Notes: generated from the sequence alone by a model not told the origin. 64,000 nt of DNA from Polaribacter sp. ALD11 (GCF_002831685.1 NZ_CP025119.1:903001-967000), one strand, 5' to 3'. Shown: positions 25,663 through 35,814, counted from the stretch's first letter. Translations and numbers: made by a program.

Positions 25663-26991
25663 ATGTTTAATAATTTAAGCGATAAATTAGATAAAGCCTT
25701 ACACACCTTAAAAGGACACGGTAAAATTACAGAAGTTAACGTTGCAGAAACTTTAAAAGAAGTTAGAAGAGCGTTGCTAGATGCCGATGTAAACTTTAAA
25801 ATTGCCAAAGATTTCACTAAAAAAGTACAAACTCAAGCACTTGGGCAAGATGTACTAACTACATTAAACCCTGGGCAATTAATGGTAAAGTTAGTTAAAG
25901 ACGAACTAACTTTATTAATGGGTGGCGAAACTGTTGGTGTTAATTTAGGTGGTTCTCCAACCATTATTTTAATGTCTGGTTTACAAGGTTCTGGTAAAAC
26001 CACTTTTTCTGGAAAATTAGCAAACTTCTTAAAAACTAAAAAATCGAAAGAGGTACTTTTGGTTGGTTGTGATGTCTATAGACCTGCAGCAATTAACCAA
26101 TTACAAGTAGTTGGAGAGCAGATTGGTGTAGAAGTATATGCCGAAGTTGGTAACAACAACCCTGTAGAAATTTCTGTAAATGCTATTAAACATGCCAAGG
26201 CAACTGGTAAAAATGTAGTTATTATTGATACTGCTGGTCGTTTGGCAGTAGATGAAGAAATGATGACTGAGATTTCTAACATTCATAAAACAATTAAACC
26301 ACAAGAAACATTATTTGTGGTAGATTCTATGACTGGGCAAGATGCTGTAAATACAGCAAAAGCTTTTAATGATATCTTAAATTTTGATGGAGTTGTTCTT
26401 ACAAAATTAGATGGAGATACTCGTGGTGGAGCTGCGCTATCTATTAAATCTGTAGTAGATAAACCAATAAAATTTATTGGTACAGGAGAGAAAATGGATG
26501 CGATTGATGTTTTTCATCCAGATAGAATGGCAGACAGAATTCTTGGAATGGGAGATGTTATTTCTCTTGTTGAAAGAGCGCAAGATCAATATGACGAAGA
26601 AGAAGCTAGAAAACTACAAAAGAAAATTGCTAAGAATCAGTTTGGTTTTGATGATTTCTTAACGCAAATTCAACAGATTAAGAAAATGGGAAGCATGAAA
26701 GACCTTATGGGCATGATTCCTGGTGCTGGTAAAGCAATGAAAGATGTAGATATTGATGATGATGCTTTTAAAGGTATTGAAGCAATAATTCAATCGATGA
26801 CGCCAGAGGAAAGAAGCACTCCTACAACAATAAATGCAAATAGAAAAAAGAGAATTGCTAAAGGCTCTGGAACTTCTGTTAATGAAGTAAACCAACTAAT
26901 GAAGCAATTTAATCAGATGAGCAAAATGATGAAGATGATGCAAGGTGGTGGTGGCAAAAAGATGATGCAAATGATGAAAGGAATGCAGTAA
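25663..26991 (+). CDS. ffh: Signal recognition particle protein Ffh
   Basis: 442 residues: N-domain four-helix bundle (1-95), NG GTPase with P-loop GLQGSGKTTFSGKLA (about 105-119), DVYRPAA, DTAGR and TKLDGD motifs, then a Met-rich M domain (QMSKMMKMMQ...KKMMQMMKGMQ) that binds signal sequences and 4.5S RNA. It targets membrane and exported proteins co-translationally with FtsY. A strong terminator follows, so it is monocistronic. Confidence 0.97.
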   Translation: MFNNLSDKLDKALHTLKGHGKITEVNVAETLKEVRRALLDADVNFKIAKDFTKKVQTQALGQDVLTTLNPGQLMVKLVKDELTLLMGGETVGVNLGGSPTIILMSGLQGSGKTTFSGKLANFLKTKKSKEVLLVGCDVYRPAAINQLQVVGEQIGVEVYAEVGNNNPVEISVNAIKHAKATGKNVVIIDTAGRLAVDEEMMTEISNIHKTIKPQETLFVVDSMTGQDAVNTAKAFNDILNFDGVVLTKLDGDTRGGAALSIKSVVDKPIKFIGTGEKMDAIDVFHPDRMADRILGMGDVISLVERAQDQYDEEEARKLQKKIAKNQFGFDDFLTQIQQIKKMGSMKDLMGMIPGAGKAMKDVDIDDDAFKGIEAIIQSMTPEERSTPTTINANRKKRIAKGSGTSVNEVNQLMKQFNQMSKMMKMMQGGGGKKMMQMMKGMQ

Positions 26992-26999
26992 ATATTTTA

Positions 27000-27028
27000 A
27001 AAAAGATAAACAATAGTTTATCTTTTTT
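27000..27028 (+). terminator. Terminator after ffh
   Basis: AAAAGATAAAC / GTTTATCTTTT perfect stem with AATA loop and a run of seven T. Confidence 0.85.
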
Positions 27029-27058
27029 TATATACAAAACACAACAACACAAACAAGA

Positions 27059-27934
27059 ATGATTTTACTAGACGGAAAAAAGACTGCAGCAGATATTAAA
27101 GAAGAAATTGCTCTCGAAGTTAGAGAGTTAAAAAATAATGGGCATGATACTCCGCATCTTGCTGCAATAATTGTAGGAAATGATGGGGCAAGTATTACGT
27201 ATGTGAACGCGAAAGTAAAGGCTTGTGAGCGTGTTGGTTTTGAATCTACTTTAATAAGACTACCAGAAGAAATTACAGAGGAAGAATTATTGAATGAAAT
27301 TGCCGTTTTAAATGTTGATAACGATATTGATGGTTTTATTGTACAGCTTCCATTACCAAAACATATAGATGAACAAAAGATTTTAATGGCTGTAGACCCT
27401 GACAAAGATGTAGATGGATTTCATCCTACAAATGTTGGAAAGATGGCATTAAACTTACCTACTTTTATTTCTGCAACTCCGTTTGGAATTTTAGAATTAC
27501 TAGAAAGATACAATGTAGAAACTTCTGGAAAACATGTTGTTGTTTTAGGAAGAAGTCATATTGTTGGTAGCCCAATGAGTATTTTACTATCACAAAAAAG
27601 AAAAGTGGGTAACGCAACTGTAACCATGTGTCATAGTAGAACAAGAAACTTAAAAGAAATTACTTTACAAGCAGATATTATTGTTGCTGCTATTGGAATT
27701 CCAGAGTTTTTAAAAGCAGATATGGTAAAAGACAATGTTACTGTTATAGATGTTGGTATTACCCGTTTAGCAGATTCTTCTAAAAAAAGTGGCTATAGAT
27801 TGGTTGGTGATGTAGCCTTCGAAGAGGTTTCTAAAAAATCTGAATTTATTACACCAGTTCCTGGCGGCGTGGGCCCAATGACAATTGCGATGCTACTAAA
27901 AAACACATTGTTAGCTTGTAAGAGAAAATATTAA
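27059..27934 (+). CDS. folD: Bifunctional methylene-THF dehydrogenase / methenyl-THF cyclohydrolase
   Basis: 291 residues. [14 protein letters not shown] with the catalytic Lys (about 54), [21 protein letters not shown], the Rossmann [18 protein letters not shown] and [17 protein letters not shown] are all present. It interconverts 5,10-methylene- and 10-formyl-tetrahydrofolate with NADP+, cytosolic. Followed by the YitT gene after 3 bp. Confidence 0.97.
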   Translation: MILLDGKKTAADIKEEIALEVRELKNNGHDTPHLAAIIVGNDGASITYVNAKVKACERVGFESTLIRLPEEITEEELLNEIAVLNVDNDIDGFIVQLPLPKHIDEQKILMAVDPDKDVDGFHPTNVGKMALNLPTFISATPFGILELLERYNVETSGKHVVVLGRSHIVGSPMSILLSQKRKVGNATVTMCHSRTRNLKEITLQADIIVAAIGIPEFLKADMVKDNVTVIDVGITRLADSSKKSGYRLVGDVAFEEVSKKSEFITPVPGGVGPMTIAMLLKNTLLACKRKY

Positions 27935-27937
27935 TTA

Positions 27938-28855
27938 ATGAGTAGTAAAAAAGGAATTAACTATTTTTCTGAATATTTTCAAATATTTATAGGAATTGTA
28001 TTAACTAGTTTAGGTTTAAAAGCTTTTCTATTACCTAATGGTTTTTTAGATGGTGGTGTAACTGGCATTGCGCTTTTAGTAAGAACACAAGTAGATATAA
28101 ACATGTCTTACCTACTTCTTATTTTTAGTATTCCTTTTTTAATTTTAGGGTATTATACTGTTTCTAAACGAATTGTAGTAAAATCAATTATTAGTATTTT
28201 GGGTTTGGCTATTTTTATTCATGTAGAGAACTTTCAAACAATAACAAACGATAAATTATTAATTTCAATTTTTGGAGGTTTATTAGTAGGTTCTGGTATA
28301 GGTATCGCAATAAGAAATGGTTCTGTTTTAGATGGTTCAGAAATTTTAGGTATATATTTAAATGATAAATTCGGAATTAGTATTGGCAAAATTGTACTTT
28401 TTTTTAATATTATCTTATTTAGCATTACTGCTTTTGTTGTTTCAGTTGAAGTTGCACTATACTCTATCTTAACCTATATTATCGCTGCAAAAGTTACAGA
28501 TACTGTTATAGAAGGTTTTGAAGATTTTATTGGTGTAACCATTGTTTCTAAAAAACATAACATCATAAAAAAAGCCATTTTAGAAGAATTAGGCGTTGGT
28601 TTAACCATTTATAAAGGCTCTTCTGGCTTTGGTCATAATGGCAAAGTTGAAGATTTTGATATTATTCACTCTATAGTAAATAGAATAGATATAAAAAAAA
28701 TGTATAGAGTTGTGCAAGAAATAGATACAGAAGCTTTTATTGTTGAGTTTGATGTTAATAGTGTAAAAGGTGGCGTTCTAAGACATTATATTGATAAAAA
28801 AAAGAACAAGAATCTAGTTAAATTTAATGCGACAACTAAAGAAACTAAATCTTAA
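27938..28855 (+). CDS. YitT family membrane protein (DUF161 + DUF2179)
   Basis: 305 residues. Five to six N-terminal membrane segments (IFIGIVLTSLGLKAFLLPNGFLDGGVTGIALL, SYLLLIFSIPFLILGYY, IGGLLVGSGIGIAIRNGS-like) form the DUF161 half; the soluble C-terminal DUF2179 domain (GVGLTIYKGSSGFGHNGK...YRVVQEIDTEAFIVEFDV) follows. Function not established in the family; transport is suspected. Close behind folD (3 bp). Confidence 0.85.
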   Translation: MSSKKGINYFSEYFQIFIGIVLTSLGLKAFLLPNGFLDGGVTGIALLVRTQVDINMSYLLLIFSIPFLILGYYTVSKRIVVKSIISILGLAIFIHVENFQTITNDKLLISIFGGLLVGSGIGIAIRNGSVLDGSEILGIYLNDKFGISIGKIVLFFNIILFSITAFVVSVEVALYSILTYIIAAKVTDTVIEGFEDFIGVTIVSKKHNIIKKAILEELGVGLTIYKGSSGFGHNGKVEDFDIIHSIVNRIDIKKMYRVVQEIDTEAFIVEFDVNSVKGGVLRHYIDKKKNKNLVKFNATTKETKS

Positions 28856-28865
28856 TAAAAAAAGT

Positions 28866-29897
28866 TTATAGAACAACTGTCTGTTCTTTCTTAGCACCAA
28901 ATTCTTTTTTATAAATTCTTACTATAATTAAAAACAAACTAATTAGTAAAGGCCCAAAAATTAGACCTATAAAACCAAATAATGGCACTCCAACAATAAC
29001 TCCAATTAATGTTATTAGAGGGTGAACATCATCTAATTTTTTCAAGACAAATAATCTAATAATATTGTCTGTAGAACCAACAACTACCAAACCATAAATT
29101 AAAATTCCCCAAGCAGAGAATTCACTTCCCGTTGAAAGCGTTAGAATAAAAACAGGTAAAATACCAATTAAAGTTCCTACAAAAGGAATCATAGAGCCTA
29201 CAGTAACAATAACAAACCAAAAAAACGGGTCTGTTACTCCGAAAATTAAAAAACCTATTAGAGCTATTATACCTTGAGCTATGGCAACCAAAGGAATTCC
29301 TATTGCATTTGAACGCACCATAGATTGAGATTCTGCTCCTATAACTTTTAAATTACTTTCACTAATAGGAATATAGTCATATAATGATTTTCTTAACTCA
29401 GAACGGTTTGTTAACATGTAATACAGCATAAAGTACATTAAACCTATTGCTATAAAAATATTAAAAGTACCACCTGCAAAGCCTTGTAAATTATCTGTAA
29501 CCCAGGTAGAAACTTCAGCTGTTTTTATATTCGATGCAAAGTCATATCCTATTTTTGCTTCAATAATTCCCATCTGGCTTTTAAAAGCTTCTACTACTTG
29601 CTCTGAATTTGTAACGGCTTCCCCTATTTTATTTCCTAACATTATAATAATTCCTGCAACAGGCAATAGAATGCAAATGAAAGAAAGAAACATTAAAAAT
29701 ACCGCTGCTAAATCTGGATTCCACTTTTTTTTCACTAAGAAAACCATCCACTTTCTTAATAGCACATAAATTGTAATAGCTCCCAAAACACCAGATAAAT
29801 AAGGCATTAGTTCTCTAAATATAAGAGTTGCAATAAATAAAATAAGTAATAAAACAAATATTTGTCTTATTGTTCTAGGAGCAATGGTCGCTTTCAT
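28866..29897 (-). CDS. AI-2E family transporter
   Basis: 343 residues with about eight membrane segments. The conserved C-terminal part GSMIPFVGTLIGILPVFILTL, LIGVIVGVPLFGFIGLIFGPLLISLF marks the AI-2E (PerM/YdiK) family, whose members export autoinducer-2 or Na+/H+; substrate here unknown. Converges with the YitT gene (10-bp gap). Confidence 0.88.
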   Translation of the reverse strand: MKATIAPRTIRQIFVLLLILFIATLIFRELMPYLSGVLGAITIYVLLRKWMVFLVKKKWNPDLAAVFLMFLSFICILLPVAGIIIMLGNKIGEAVTNSEQVVEAFKSQMGIIEAKIGYDFASNIKTAEVSTWVTDNLQGFAGGTFNIFIAIGLMYFMLYYMLTNRSELRKSLYDYIPISESNLKVIGAESQSMVRSNAIGIPLVAIAQGIIALIGFLIFGVTDPFFWFVIVTVGSMIPFVGTLIGILPVFILTLSTGSEFSAWGILIYGLVVVGSTDNIIRLFVLKKLDDVHPLITLIGVIVGVPLFGFIGLIFGPLLISLFLIIVRIYKKEFGAKKEQTVVL

Positions 29898-30294
29898 ATC
29901 AAATTTTATTGCAATTTATTAAAAAATATATCTAAATATTATAATAATCAATTATTTAATTAACTCATTTAGATACTTTTTAAAGATTAATTAGAAACAG
30001 AATCTCTGAAATTACTAATTAGAGGAAGTAAATATGATTATTTAAGCGCCTATATTTTAAAAGATAAAGTAGTAGATAAAAAATTAATCATTTTCATAGT
30101 CCATGTTAAATTCAGTTAGATTCCATTAGAGGTTTAACTAAACTAATTTATTAAGAATAAAAGTTATATACTCTAGATTTTATCAGGTGAAACTATTTTT
30201 ATGTAAATAACCAAATACAGCAATTTTATTAAACCTTTCTAATGATTAACCACCATATATTTGTTGTAGAACTAATGATGTTTTTTTTAATAAC
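29898..30294. other. Intergenic stretch without recognisable feature
   Basis: About 400 bp of very AT-rich sequence with stops in all frames. One isolated TATATTTG occurs at 30256-30263 on the plus strand but leads only into the antisense of the cupin gene. No RNA gene, repeat or clear terminator was seen. Confidence 0.6.
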
Positions 30295-30654
30295 TTATTC
30301 TCTATTTACTAGATCGATAGAAAATGCTGGCAAACAAACGGCTAAATACTCACAAGGTTCTATAAACGGATTTGAGTATTGAACGCGGGTATTTTTTTCT
30401 ATCTTAATAGATTCTCCTGCTTCTAAAACAACCGTTTCGTCATCTATAATAAACTGTTTTTTCCCTTTGATGATATACGTATATTCATCAAATTCTGGTG
30501 TTTGAAAAGGCTCGCTCCAATTAGACGGTGCAACCATATGTGCAATACTTACTTGAGAATTACCGTCGGTAGCTTTTCCAAAATGTTCTTTAATAACTTT
30601 GCCATCTGTTGTAGGTACTACAAATGGTGATTTCTGAATGGTATATTTTTTCAT
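30295..30654 (-). CDS. Cupin-domain protein
   Basis: 119 residues, single cupin barrel. Motif 1 is WSEPFQTPEFDEYTYIIKGKKQFII and motif 2 is LEAGESIKIEKNTRVQYSNPF; the usual metal-binding His residues of motif 1 are replaced by other side chains, so metal-dependent catalysis is doubtful and a sensor or binding role is possible. Last of three co-directional genes (lipoprotein, hypothetical, cupin), 4 bp after the one before. Confidence 0.75.
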   Translation of the reverse strand: MKKYTIQKSPFVVPTTDGKVIKEHFGKATDGNSQVSIAHMVAPSNWSEPFQTPEFDEYTYIIKGKKQFIIDDETVVLEAGESIKIEKNTRVQYSNPFIEPCEYLAVCLPAFSIDLVNRE

Positions 30655-30658
30655 CTTC

Positions 30659-31075
30659 TTAAGAATATATAGAGCTATACTCCATGATAATTCCGTTTTC
30701 TATATTTGAAATATCTTCTATAGCTGTTTCTATAAAATAATAAGAATCTGCACTTTCTAATTGTTCTGAATTAAATAACGTAGCAGACAATGCTGATAAC
30801 TTTTTATTAGATCTATTTTTTGCACCAATTGCTAACCTTAATATATTTAAATGGCTTTTATCATTTAATAAACAACCTATAATACCAATAGATTCTGGTT
30901 CTAGAACATGTGTTTCTAAAAGGATTTCTCGTTCAATTTTATTAATTGAAATGTTATTATCTAAATAATATTGAAAAATGACTCTTCGATCAAATTCTGA
31001 ATTTGGCTTTAAAATTGTTTCTTTATGATGTTCAATAGATAGATTTTTCAAAATAACTTTAATTAAACCAAACAA
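30659..31075 (-). CDS. Hypothetical protein
   Basis: 138 residues, no signal peptide or membrane segment, mostly helical with many Ser/Asn/Glu. Not recognised. Overlaps the 3' end of the lipoprotein gene by 17 bp, which suggests translational coupling; the cupin gene follows after 4 bp. The ATG at 31075 is the only canonical start before the conserved-looking body (LSIEHHKETILK). Confidence 0.55.
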   Translation of the reverse strand: MFGLIKVILKNLSIEHHKETILKPNSEFDRRVIFQYYLDNNISINKIEREILLETHVLEPESIGIIGCLLNDKSHLNILRLAIGAKNRSNKKLSALSATLFNSEQLESADSYYFIETAIEDISNIENGIIMEYSSIYS

Positions 31076-31625
31076 TAAAAGATTTCATTTTTGCTAAATC
31101 AGGAATTTGCTCTAAAGTTACCTTCTGAGTTGTAAAATCTTTTAACCCTAATTCTTCTTTGTCTATTGCTATAGTTGCATTCAGATCATCAATAAATAGC
31201 GTTGCAGTAGAAAAAGTAGATTCTACTCTATTAATGTTGTTATTTACATTAATTTCAGAAAAACTAGAATTTACATTAATAGCTGTTTCAGTTTTAAATC
31301 TAACATCGTGTATCTCTATACTTTTAATAGTAGAAACGGAATCTAATTGTTCTTTTGGTATAATCGTAAGCAAGTGCTTTCCTCCTTTCTCGAAGATCAA
31401 GTATTCATCATCATCTTGAAAATAATTATCTCCTAAAGCTCCTTCACTTAAATTTTTTACTATCGAATCATTTTTAAAAATATGATCTAATTCATCAATG
31501 GTAGTTTTTGGTGTTAAATGCCCTACTTTACCTTTTTCTATTTTAAATTTCCCTCCATCTCCACAGCTTACAATTAATAGAGAACATGCAATTAGTACTA
31601 TTGATAATATATTTTTTTTAATCAT
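31059..31625 (-). CDS. Putative lipoprotein
   Basis: 188 residues with a clear lipobox (LLIVSCGDGG, Cys about 21). The mature part is a mixed alpha/beta domain with ELDHIFKNDSIVKNLSEG and HLLTIIPKEQLDSVSTIKSIEIHD; no family recognised. First gene of a three-gene unit with a cytosolic hypothetical protein and a cupin. Confidence 0.75.
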   Translation of the reverse strand: MIKKNILSIVLIACSLLIVSCGDGGKFKIEKGKVGHLTPKTTIDELDHIFKNDSIVKNLSEGALGDNYFQDDDEYLIFEKGGKHLLTIIPKEQLDSVSTIKSIEIHDVRFKTETAINVNSSFSEINVNNNINRVESTFSTATLFIDDLNATIAIDKEELGLKDFTTQKVTLEQIPDLAKMKSFIVWFN

Positions 31626-31669
31626 TTTTGGTTGTTTATACGTTTTATAACGTTCTTTTATTGATTTTG

Positions 31670-33241
31670 TTATTTTAAAACTTTTTTTAATATACCGAAA
31701 GCTGCTCTTATAAAAGTAGCACTTGTTAATACTTTAATTAACGGATTTTGTGCGGTACTTCGTCTTCTAGAAGAACTTCTACTCGCTCTTTCTTCTCTTT
31801 GCCTCTCTTTTTCCTTTTCTTTTGCTACTTTTTCTCTTTCTTTTTCATCTGCTGCTGCTTTTATAGCCGCTGCTTCGGCAAGATTTACTTTGGCTATTTT
31901 AGCATTTAATAACTCATAAGCACTTTCTCTATCAAGATTTTCATTGTATTTATAAAACAATCTAGAGTTGTCTACAACTTGCTTTAACTCTTTGTCGGTT
32001 AACACGTCCATTCTACTCATTGGTGCACGCAACATGGTTCTTGCTAATGGCGTCGGAATTCCTTTTTCGTTTAAAACGGATACAAATGCTTCTCCAATTC
32101 CTAATTGTGTTAAGACTTCCTTTGTATCGTAATACTCTGAATTCGGATAATTCTCTGCTGCCAACTTAATTGCTTTTCTGTCTTTTGCAGTAAAAGCTCT
32201 TAATGCATGCTGAATTTTTAAACCTAGTTGCGCTAAAATATCTTCTGGCACATCTTTAGGATTCTGAGTTACGAAATACAAACCAATTCCTTTAGAACGA
32301 ATTAACTTTACAATACTTTCTATTTGATTCAATAAAGCTTTAGAAGCTTCTTCAAATACCAAATGAGCTTCATCTATAAAGATAATTAATTCTGGTCTAC
32401 CAGAATCTCCTTGCTCTGGGAACGTTTCATAAACCTCAGCTAGTAATTGCAACATAAATGTTGAAAATAACTTTGGTTTGTCTTGTATATCGGTTAATCT
32501 TAAAACAGAGATAATTCCTTTTCCATCTGCATCTACTCTAGTTAAATCTTCTACTTCAAAAGACTTTTCACCAAAGAATAAATCGCCACCTTGTTGTTCT
32601 ATTTCTACAATCTTACGTAAAATTGCACCTGTAGAAGATGATGAAATTCTCCCATACTCTGCTTGAATTTCTTCTTTTCCTTCATTGGTAACATATTGTA
32701 AAACTTTTTTAAAGTCTTTAATATCTAATAATGCAAACTTATTATCATCACAATATTTAAAAATGATAGAAACAATACCACTTTGCGTTTCTGTTAAATC
32801 TAAAATTCTTGATAATAAAACGGGTCCGAATTCTGAAACTGTTGCACGCATTCTTGTCCCTTCTTGCTCAGAAATTGTTAAAATTTCTATCGGGAATTTT
32901 TGTGCTGTAAACGGAAACCCAATTTTTGCATGACGTTCGTCTATTTTTGCGTGACCAGAACTTGCTTGTGCCAAACCAGAAAGATCTCCTTTGATGTCCA
33001 TTAACAACACAGGAACTCCTTTTTCTGATAAATTTTCAGCCAAAACTTGAAGTGTTTTTGTTTTCCCTGTTCCGGTTGCGCCAGCAATTAAACCATGTCT
33101 GTTTAAGGTTTTTAAAGGAACTTTTACAATGGCATCTGTAATTGTTTCTTCACCTAACATTGCAGCTCCTAATGCTATAAAATCGCCTTTGGTTTTGTAA
33201 CCGTTGTTTATGTACTCAAAAAATTCTTCCTTCTGACTCAT
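31670..33241 (-). CDS. HerA-like ATPase (DUF853)
   Basis: 523 residues. Walker A GATGTGKTKTLQVLAENL (about 53-70), Walker B LIIFIDEAHLVFEEAS (about 290), the YFVTQNPKDVP sensor segment and HALRAFTAKDRKAIKLAA are those of the HerA/DUF853 helicase-like group. The last 70 residues are a charged coiled coil (EKEREKVAKEKEKERQREER) plus a short hydrophobic tail. Role unproven; related ATPases act in DNA repair or as membrane-linked ATPases. No NurA nuclease gene is adjacent. Confidence 0.85.
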   Translation of the reverse strand: MSQKEEFFEYINNGYKTKGDFIALGAAMLGEETITDAIVKVPLKTLNRHGLIAGATGTGKTKTLQVLAENLSEKGVPVLLMDIKGDLSGLAQASSGHAKIDERHAKIGFPFTAQKFPIEILTISEQEGTRMRATVSEFGPVLLSRILDLTETQSGIVSIIFKYCDDNKFALLDIKDFKKVLQYVTNEGKEEIQAEYGRISSSSTGAILRKIVEIEQQGGDLFFGEKSFEVEDLTRVDADGKGIISVLRLTDIQDKPKLFSTFMLQLLAEVYETFPEQGDSGRPELIIFIDEAHLVFEEASKALLNQIESIVKLIRSKGIGLYFVTQNPKDVPEDILAQLGLKIQHALRAFTAKDRKAIKLAAENYPNSEYYDTKEVLTQLGIGEAFVSVLNEKGIPTPLARTMLRAPMSRMDVLTDKELKQVVDNSRLFYKYNENLDRESAYELLNAKIAKVNLAEAAAIKAAADEKEREKVAKEKEKERQREERASRSSSRRRSTAQNPLIKVLTSATFIRAAFGILKKVLK

Positions 33242-33350
33242 TTAAAATAAATATTCGATAAAAATAATCAAACTTTAATTGTTGTGAAATTATTTGAAGA
33301 TTTTGTTTGAAATAGTTTTAGACTAAAATTAAAAATTGAGCGCAATAAAA

Positions 33351-33381
33351 AGGTTCTAACTTTACTATAAAGCTAAAACCT
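33351..33381 (-). terminator. Terminator after the DHH phosphoesterase gene
   Basis: Fourteen-base arms AGGTTCTAACTTTA / TAAAGCTAAAACCT (two mismatches) with a 3-nt loop. On the minus strand the stem is followed by a T run. Confidence 0.65.
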
Positions 33382-33416
33382 CTTATTTTTTCAATATCTT
33401 TAAAAGAGAATTCTTC

Positions 33417-34418
33417 TTACTTCTGAAAATATTCAGGAATCAAGCCTCTTAATTTTTCTAACGTTTCTTTAACGGTTAAATCGCTCATTCCCCCAGAAGC
33501 ATTTGCATGACCTCCACCGTTAAAGTGTTCTTTTGCCAACACATTCACAGGGTTTTCTGCTCCTTTAGAACGGAAAGATATTTTCATAATTCCGTCTCTT
33601 TCTGTAAATACAATCGCAGCTTTCATTCCTTTTATAGATAAAACTAAGTTTGCCAAACTATCGGTATCTCCTTTTTTGTAATTGTATTTTGCCAATTCTT
33701 CTTTAGACAAAGAAATAATAGCGACATTATAATCGTATAGAATCTCTAATTTCTCGCTCATTGCGTACCCTTGTAAACGCAAACGAGATTCTGTATTATT
33801 GTCACTTAATTTTTCGTGAATTAAATGATGGGCTACTCCCGCTGCTAATAATTTTGCTAAAACCTCATGCGTTCTTGGTTTTACAGAATTGAATCTAAAA
33901 CTACCGGTATCAGTTAAGATTCCTAAGTATAAAGGTGTTCCCATTTTTTCATCTAACAATTCTAAATTGCCAGATTCTTCTATTAAATCTACAATTAATT
34001 GTGATGTTGATGATGCTGTTGTTTCAGAAACCGTAAGTGTAGGAAACTCTTCAGGATTCAAATGATGATCGATCATTATTTTCTTACAGGTTGCTGCTTC
34101 TAACAAAGCTTGCATTTCTGGTCCTACTCTATTGGTTGCATTGTAATCTAAACAGAAAATTAAATCTGCTTTTTGCATTTGTTCAGTTACCTCATCAGAA
34201 TTCTCTTCCATTAAAATAATAGACGAAGTATCTAACCAATCTAAAAAATCGGGTGCTTTATCTGGGTGACAAACAACCGCTTTTTTACCTAACTTTTCTA
34301 TAAAATGAAGCAACCCTAAAGAAGACCCAATCGAGTCTCCGTCTGCAGATTTGTGTGCTGTAATAACGATATGTGAAGCGGCTTGAATCTCTGCTTCAAT
34401 TTGTTTGTAAATATTCAT
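33417..34418 (-). CDS. DHH-family phosphoesterase (NrnA-like oligoribonuclease/pAp phosphatase)
   Basis: About 333 residues. N-terminal DHH domain: VITAHKSADGDSIGSSLGL, FCLDYNATNR and MIDHHLNPE; C-terminal DHHA1 with GGGHANASGG. NrnA relatives degrade 2-5-nt RNAs and convert 3'-phosphoadenosine 5'-phosphate to AMP. ATG 34418 (MNIYKQIEAE) is preferred; ATG 34442 would add eight residues. Both starts remain possible. Confidence 0.88.
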   Translation of the reverse strand: MNIYKQIEAEIQAASHIVITAHKSADGDSIGSSLGLLHFIEKLGKKAVVCHPDKAPDFLDWLDTSSIILMEENSDEVTEQMQKADLIFCLDYNATNRVGPEMQALLEAATCKKIMIDHHLNPEEFPTLTVSETTASSTSQLIVDLIEESGNLELLDEKMGTPLYLGILTDTGSFRFNSVKPRTHEVLAKLLAAGVAHHLIHEKLSDNNTESRLRLQGYAMSEKLEILYDYNVAIISLSKEELAKYNYKKGDTDSLANLVLSIKGMKAAIVFTERDGIMKISFRSKGAENPVNVLAKEHFNGGGHANASGGMSDLTVKETLEKLRGLIPEYFQK

Positions 34419-34593
34419 GTAGTGTATTTTTTCAATTGCCATTTATTATAGCAATGGTGTTTTTTTTGGAAGATGCGAAGTTAGGGTATTCACAAAGACA
34501 AGAAAAATGAATCAAATTTTAATTATTAATAACTTATTTTGATTCATTTTTAAATCTAGATTAGAGAAACAATTATTTATAAAACAAATAACT

Positions 34594-35802
34594 TTAATCA
34601 ATTAATTCATAAAAATCTCTTTTCCCTATTTTTACTTTCATACCATCCTTTAGTAAAATCTCAGCATAAACCTCTTTGTTTTTTATGGTATCAACTTGTA
34701 CGGCCCCACTTTCAATTAACCTTCTAAGAGCAGATTTAGAGAGTCCTTTTTTAAGATGAACGCATAAATCTATTAAACTAATTGCATTATTTTTATGTTG
34801 AGTATTTTTAATTAAAACAGCTTCAAATTCTTTTTCTTCAAATTTTTTACTTTGAAATTGGTTGATAAAGTATTCTTCTGCTTCTTGCGCTTGATTCTTG
34901 TTATGGTATTGGGTAATAATGTTTTTAGCAATTAGTTTTTTTATTTCCATTGGATTCTCTCCGCTAGCTAATCTATTTTTAATACCTTCTTTTTTACTTA
35001 AAGAAAAGTCCGTTGTTAACTGTAAGAACTCTTCTAGCAAACTATCTGGAATTGACATTGTTTTTCCAAACATTTCATTTGCTTCATCTGTAATCCCTAT
35101 AATATTGTGTAACGACTTACTCATTTTCTCTTTACCATCAAGCCCTTTTAATAACGGCATACACATTACTATTTGCGGACTCATTTCAAAAGTTTCTTGT
35201 AATTTTCTACCCATTGTACAATTAAAAAGTTGGTCTGTACCTCCCATTTCAATATCTGCTTTTATTTCTACAGAATCAAATCCTTGAAGTATCGGGTATA
35301 CTAATTCATGCATTGCAATTGGCGTATTTTCTGTAAACCTTTTATTAAAGTCGTTTCTATGCATTAATTGAGCAACAGTAACCTTAGATAAAATTTGAAT
35401 CACTTCTGTAAATGATAGTTTGTCTAACCATTCTGAGTTAAATACGATTTTAACCTTATCAACATCTATAACTTTAGATAATTGATTAATGTACGTCTCT
35501 GCATTATGCTGCACCTCCTCTAGAGATAATGGTTTTCTACTTTTGTTTTTTCCTGTAGGATCACCTATTCGAGCAGTAAAATTTCCAACTAGAATAACAA
35601 TCTGATGACCTAGATTTTGAAACTCTTTTAATTTCTTTAAAACAACAGCGTGTCCCAAATGTAAATCTGGTGCAGTCGGATCAAAACCAAGCTTAATTAT
35701 TAGTTTTCTGTTCTCTTTTTTAGCTAGTTCTAACTTTTCTTCTAGTCCATTTTGAGGAAGAATAATTTCTACATTCTCTTTTAATCTATTAATTGTTTCC
35801 AT
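34594..35802 (-). CDS. tyrS: Tyrosyl-tRNA synthetase
   Basis: 402 residues, class I synthetase of the TyrZ-like short type: FDPTAPDLHLGHAVVLKKL (HIGH motif variant HLGH), GGTDQLFNCTMGR, EKMSKSLHN (KMSKS), and a C-terminal S4 RNA-binding domain (LSKSALRRLIESGAVQVD). It charges tRNA-Tyr. A terminator ends only about 15 nt before the ATG and is preceded by a Tyr-codon-rich leader frame and a strong promoter, so its expression is almost certainly controlled by attenuation. Confidence 0.97.
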   Translation of the reverse strand: METINRLKENVEIILPQNGLEEKLELAKKENRKLIIKLGFDPTAPDLHLGHAVVLKKLKEFQNLGHQIVILVGNFTARIGDPTGKNKSRKPLSLEEVQHNAETYINQLSKVIDVDKVKIVFNSEWLDKLSFTEVIQILSKVTVAQLMHRNDFNKRFTENTPIAMHELVYPILQGFDSVEIKADIEMGGTDQLFNCTMGRKLQETFEMSPQIVMCMPLLKGLDGKEKMSKSLHNIIGITDEANEMFGKTMSIPDSLLEEFLQLTTDFSLSKKEGIKNRLASGENPMEIKKLIAKNIITQYHNKNQAQEAEEYFINQFQSKKFEEKEFEAVLIKNTQHKNNAISLIDLCVHLKKGLSKSALRRLIESGAVQVDTIKNKEVYAEILLKDGMKVKIGKRDFYELID

Positions 35803-35814
35803 TTTTTTTTAAAT

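Noticed and set aside
30256..30263. TATATTTG as a promoter in the 29.9-30.3 kb gap
   Set aside because: Points into the antisense of the cupin gene with no coding frame or RNA structure downstream; probably chance in AT-rich DNA.
34898..35287. Plus-strand frame of 129 codons opposite tyrS
   Set aside because: Antisense shadow of a conserved synthetase; no promoter or family resemblance.
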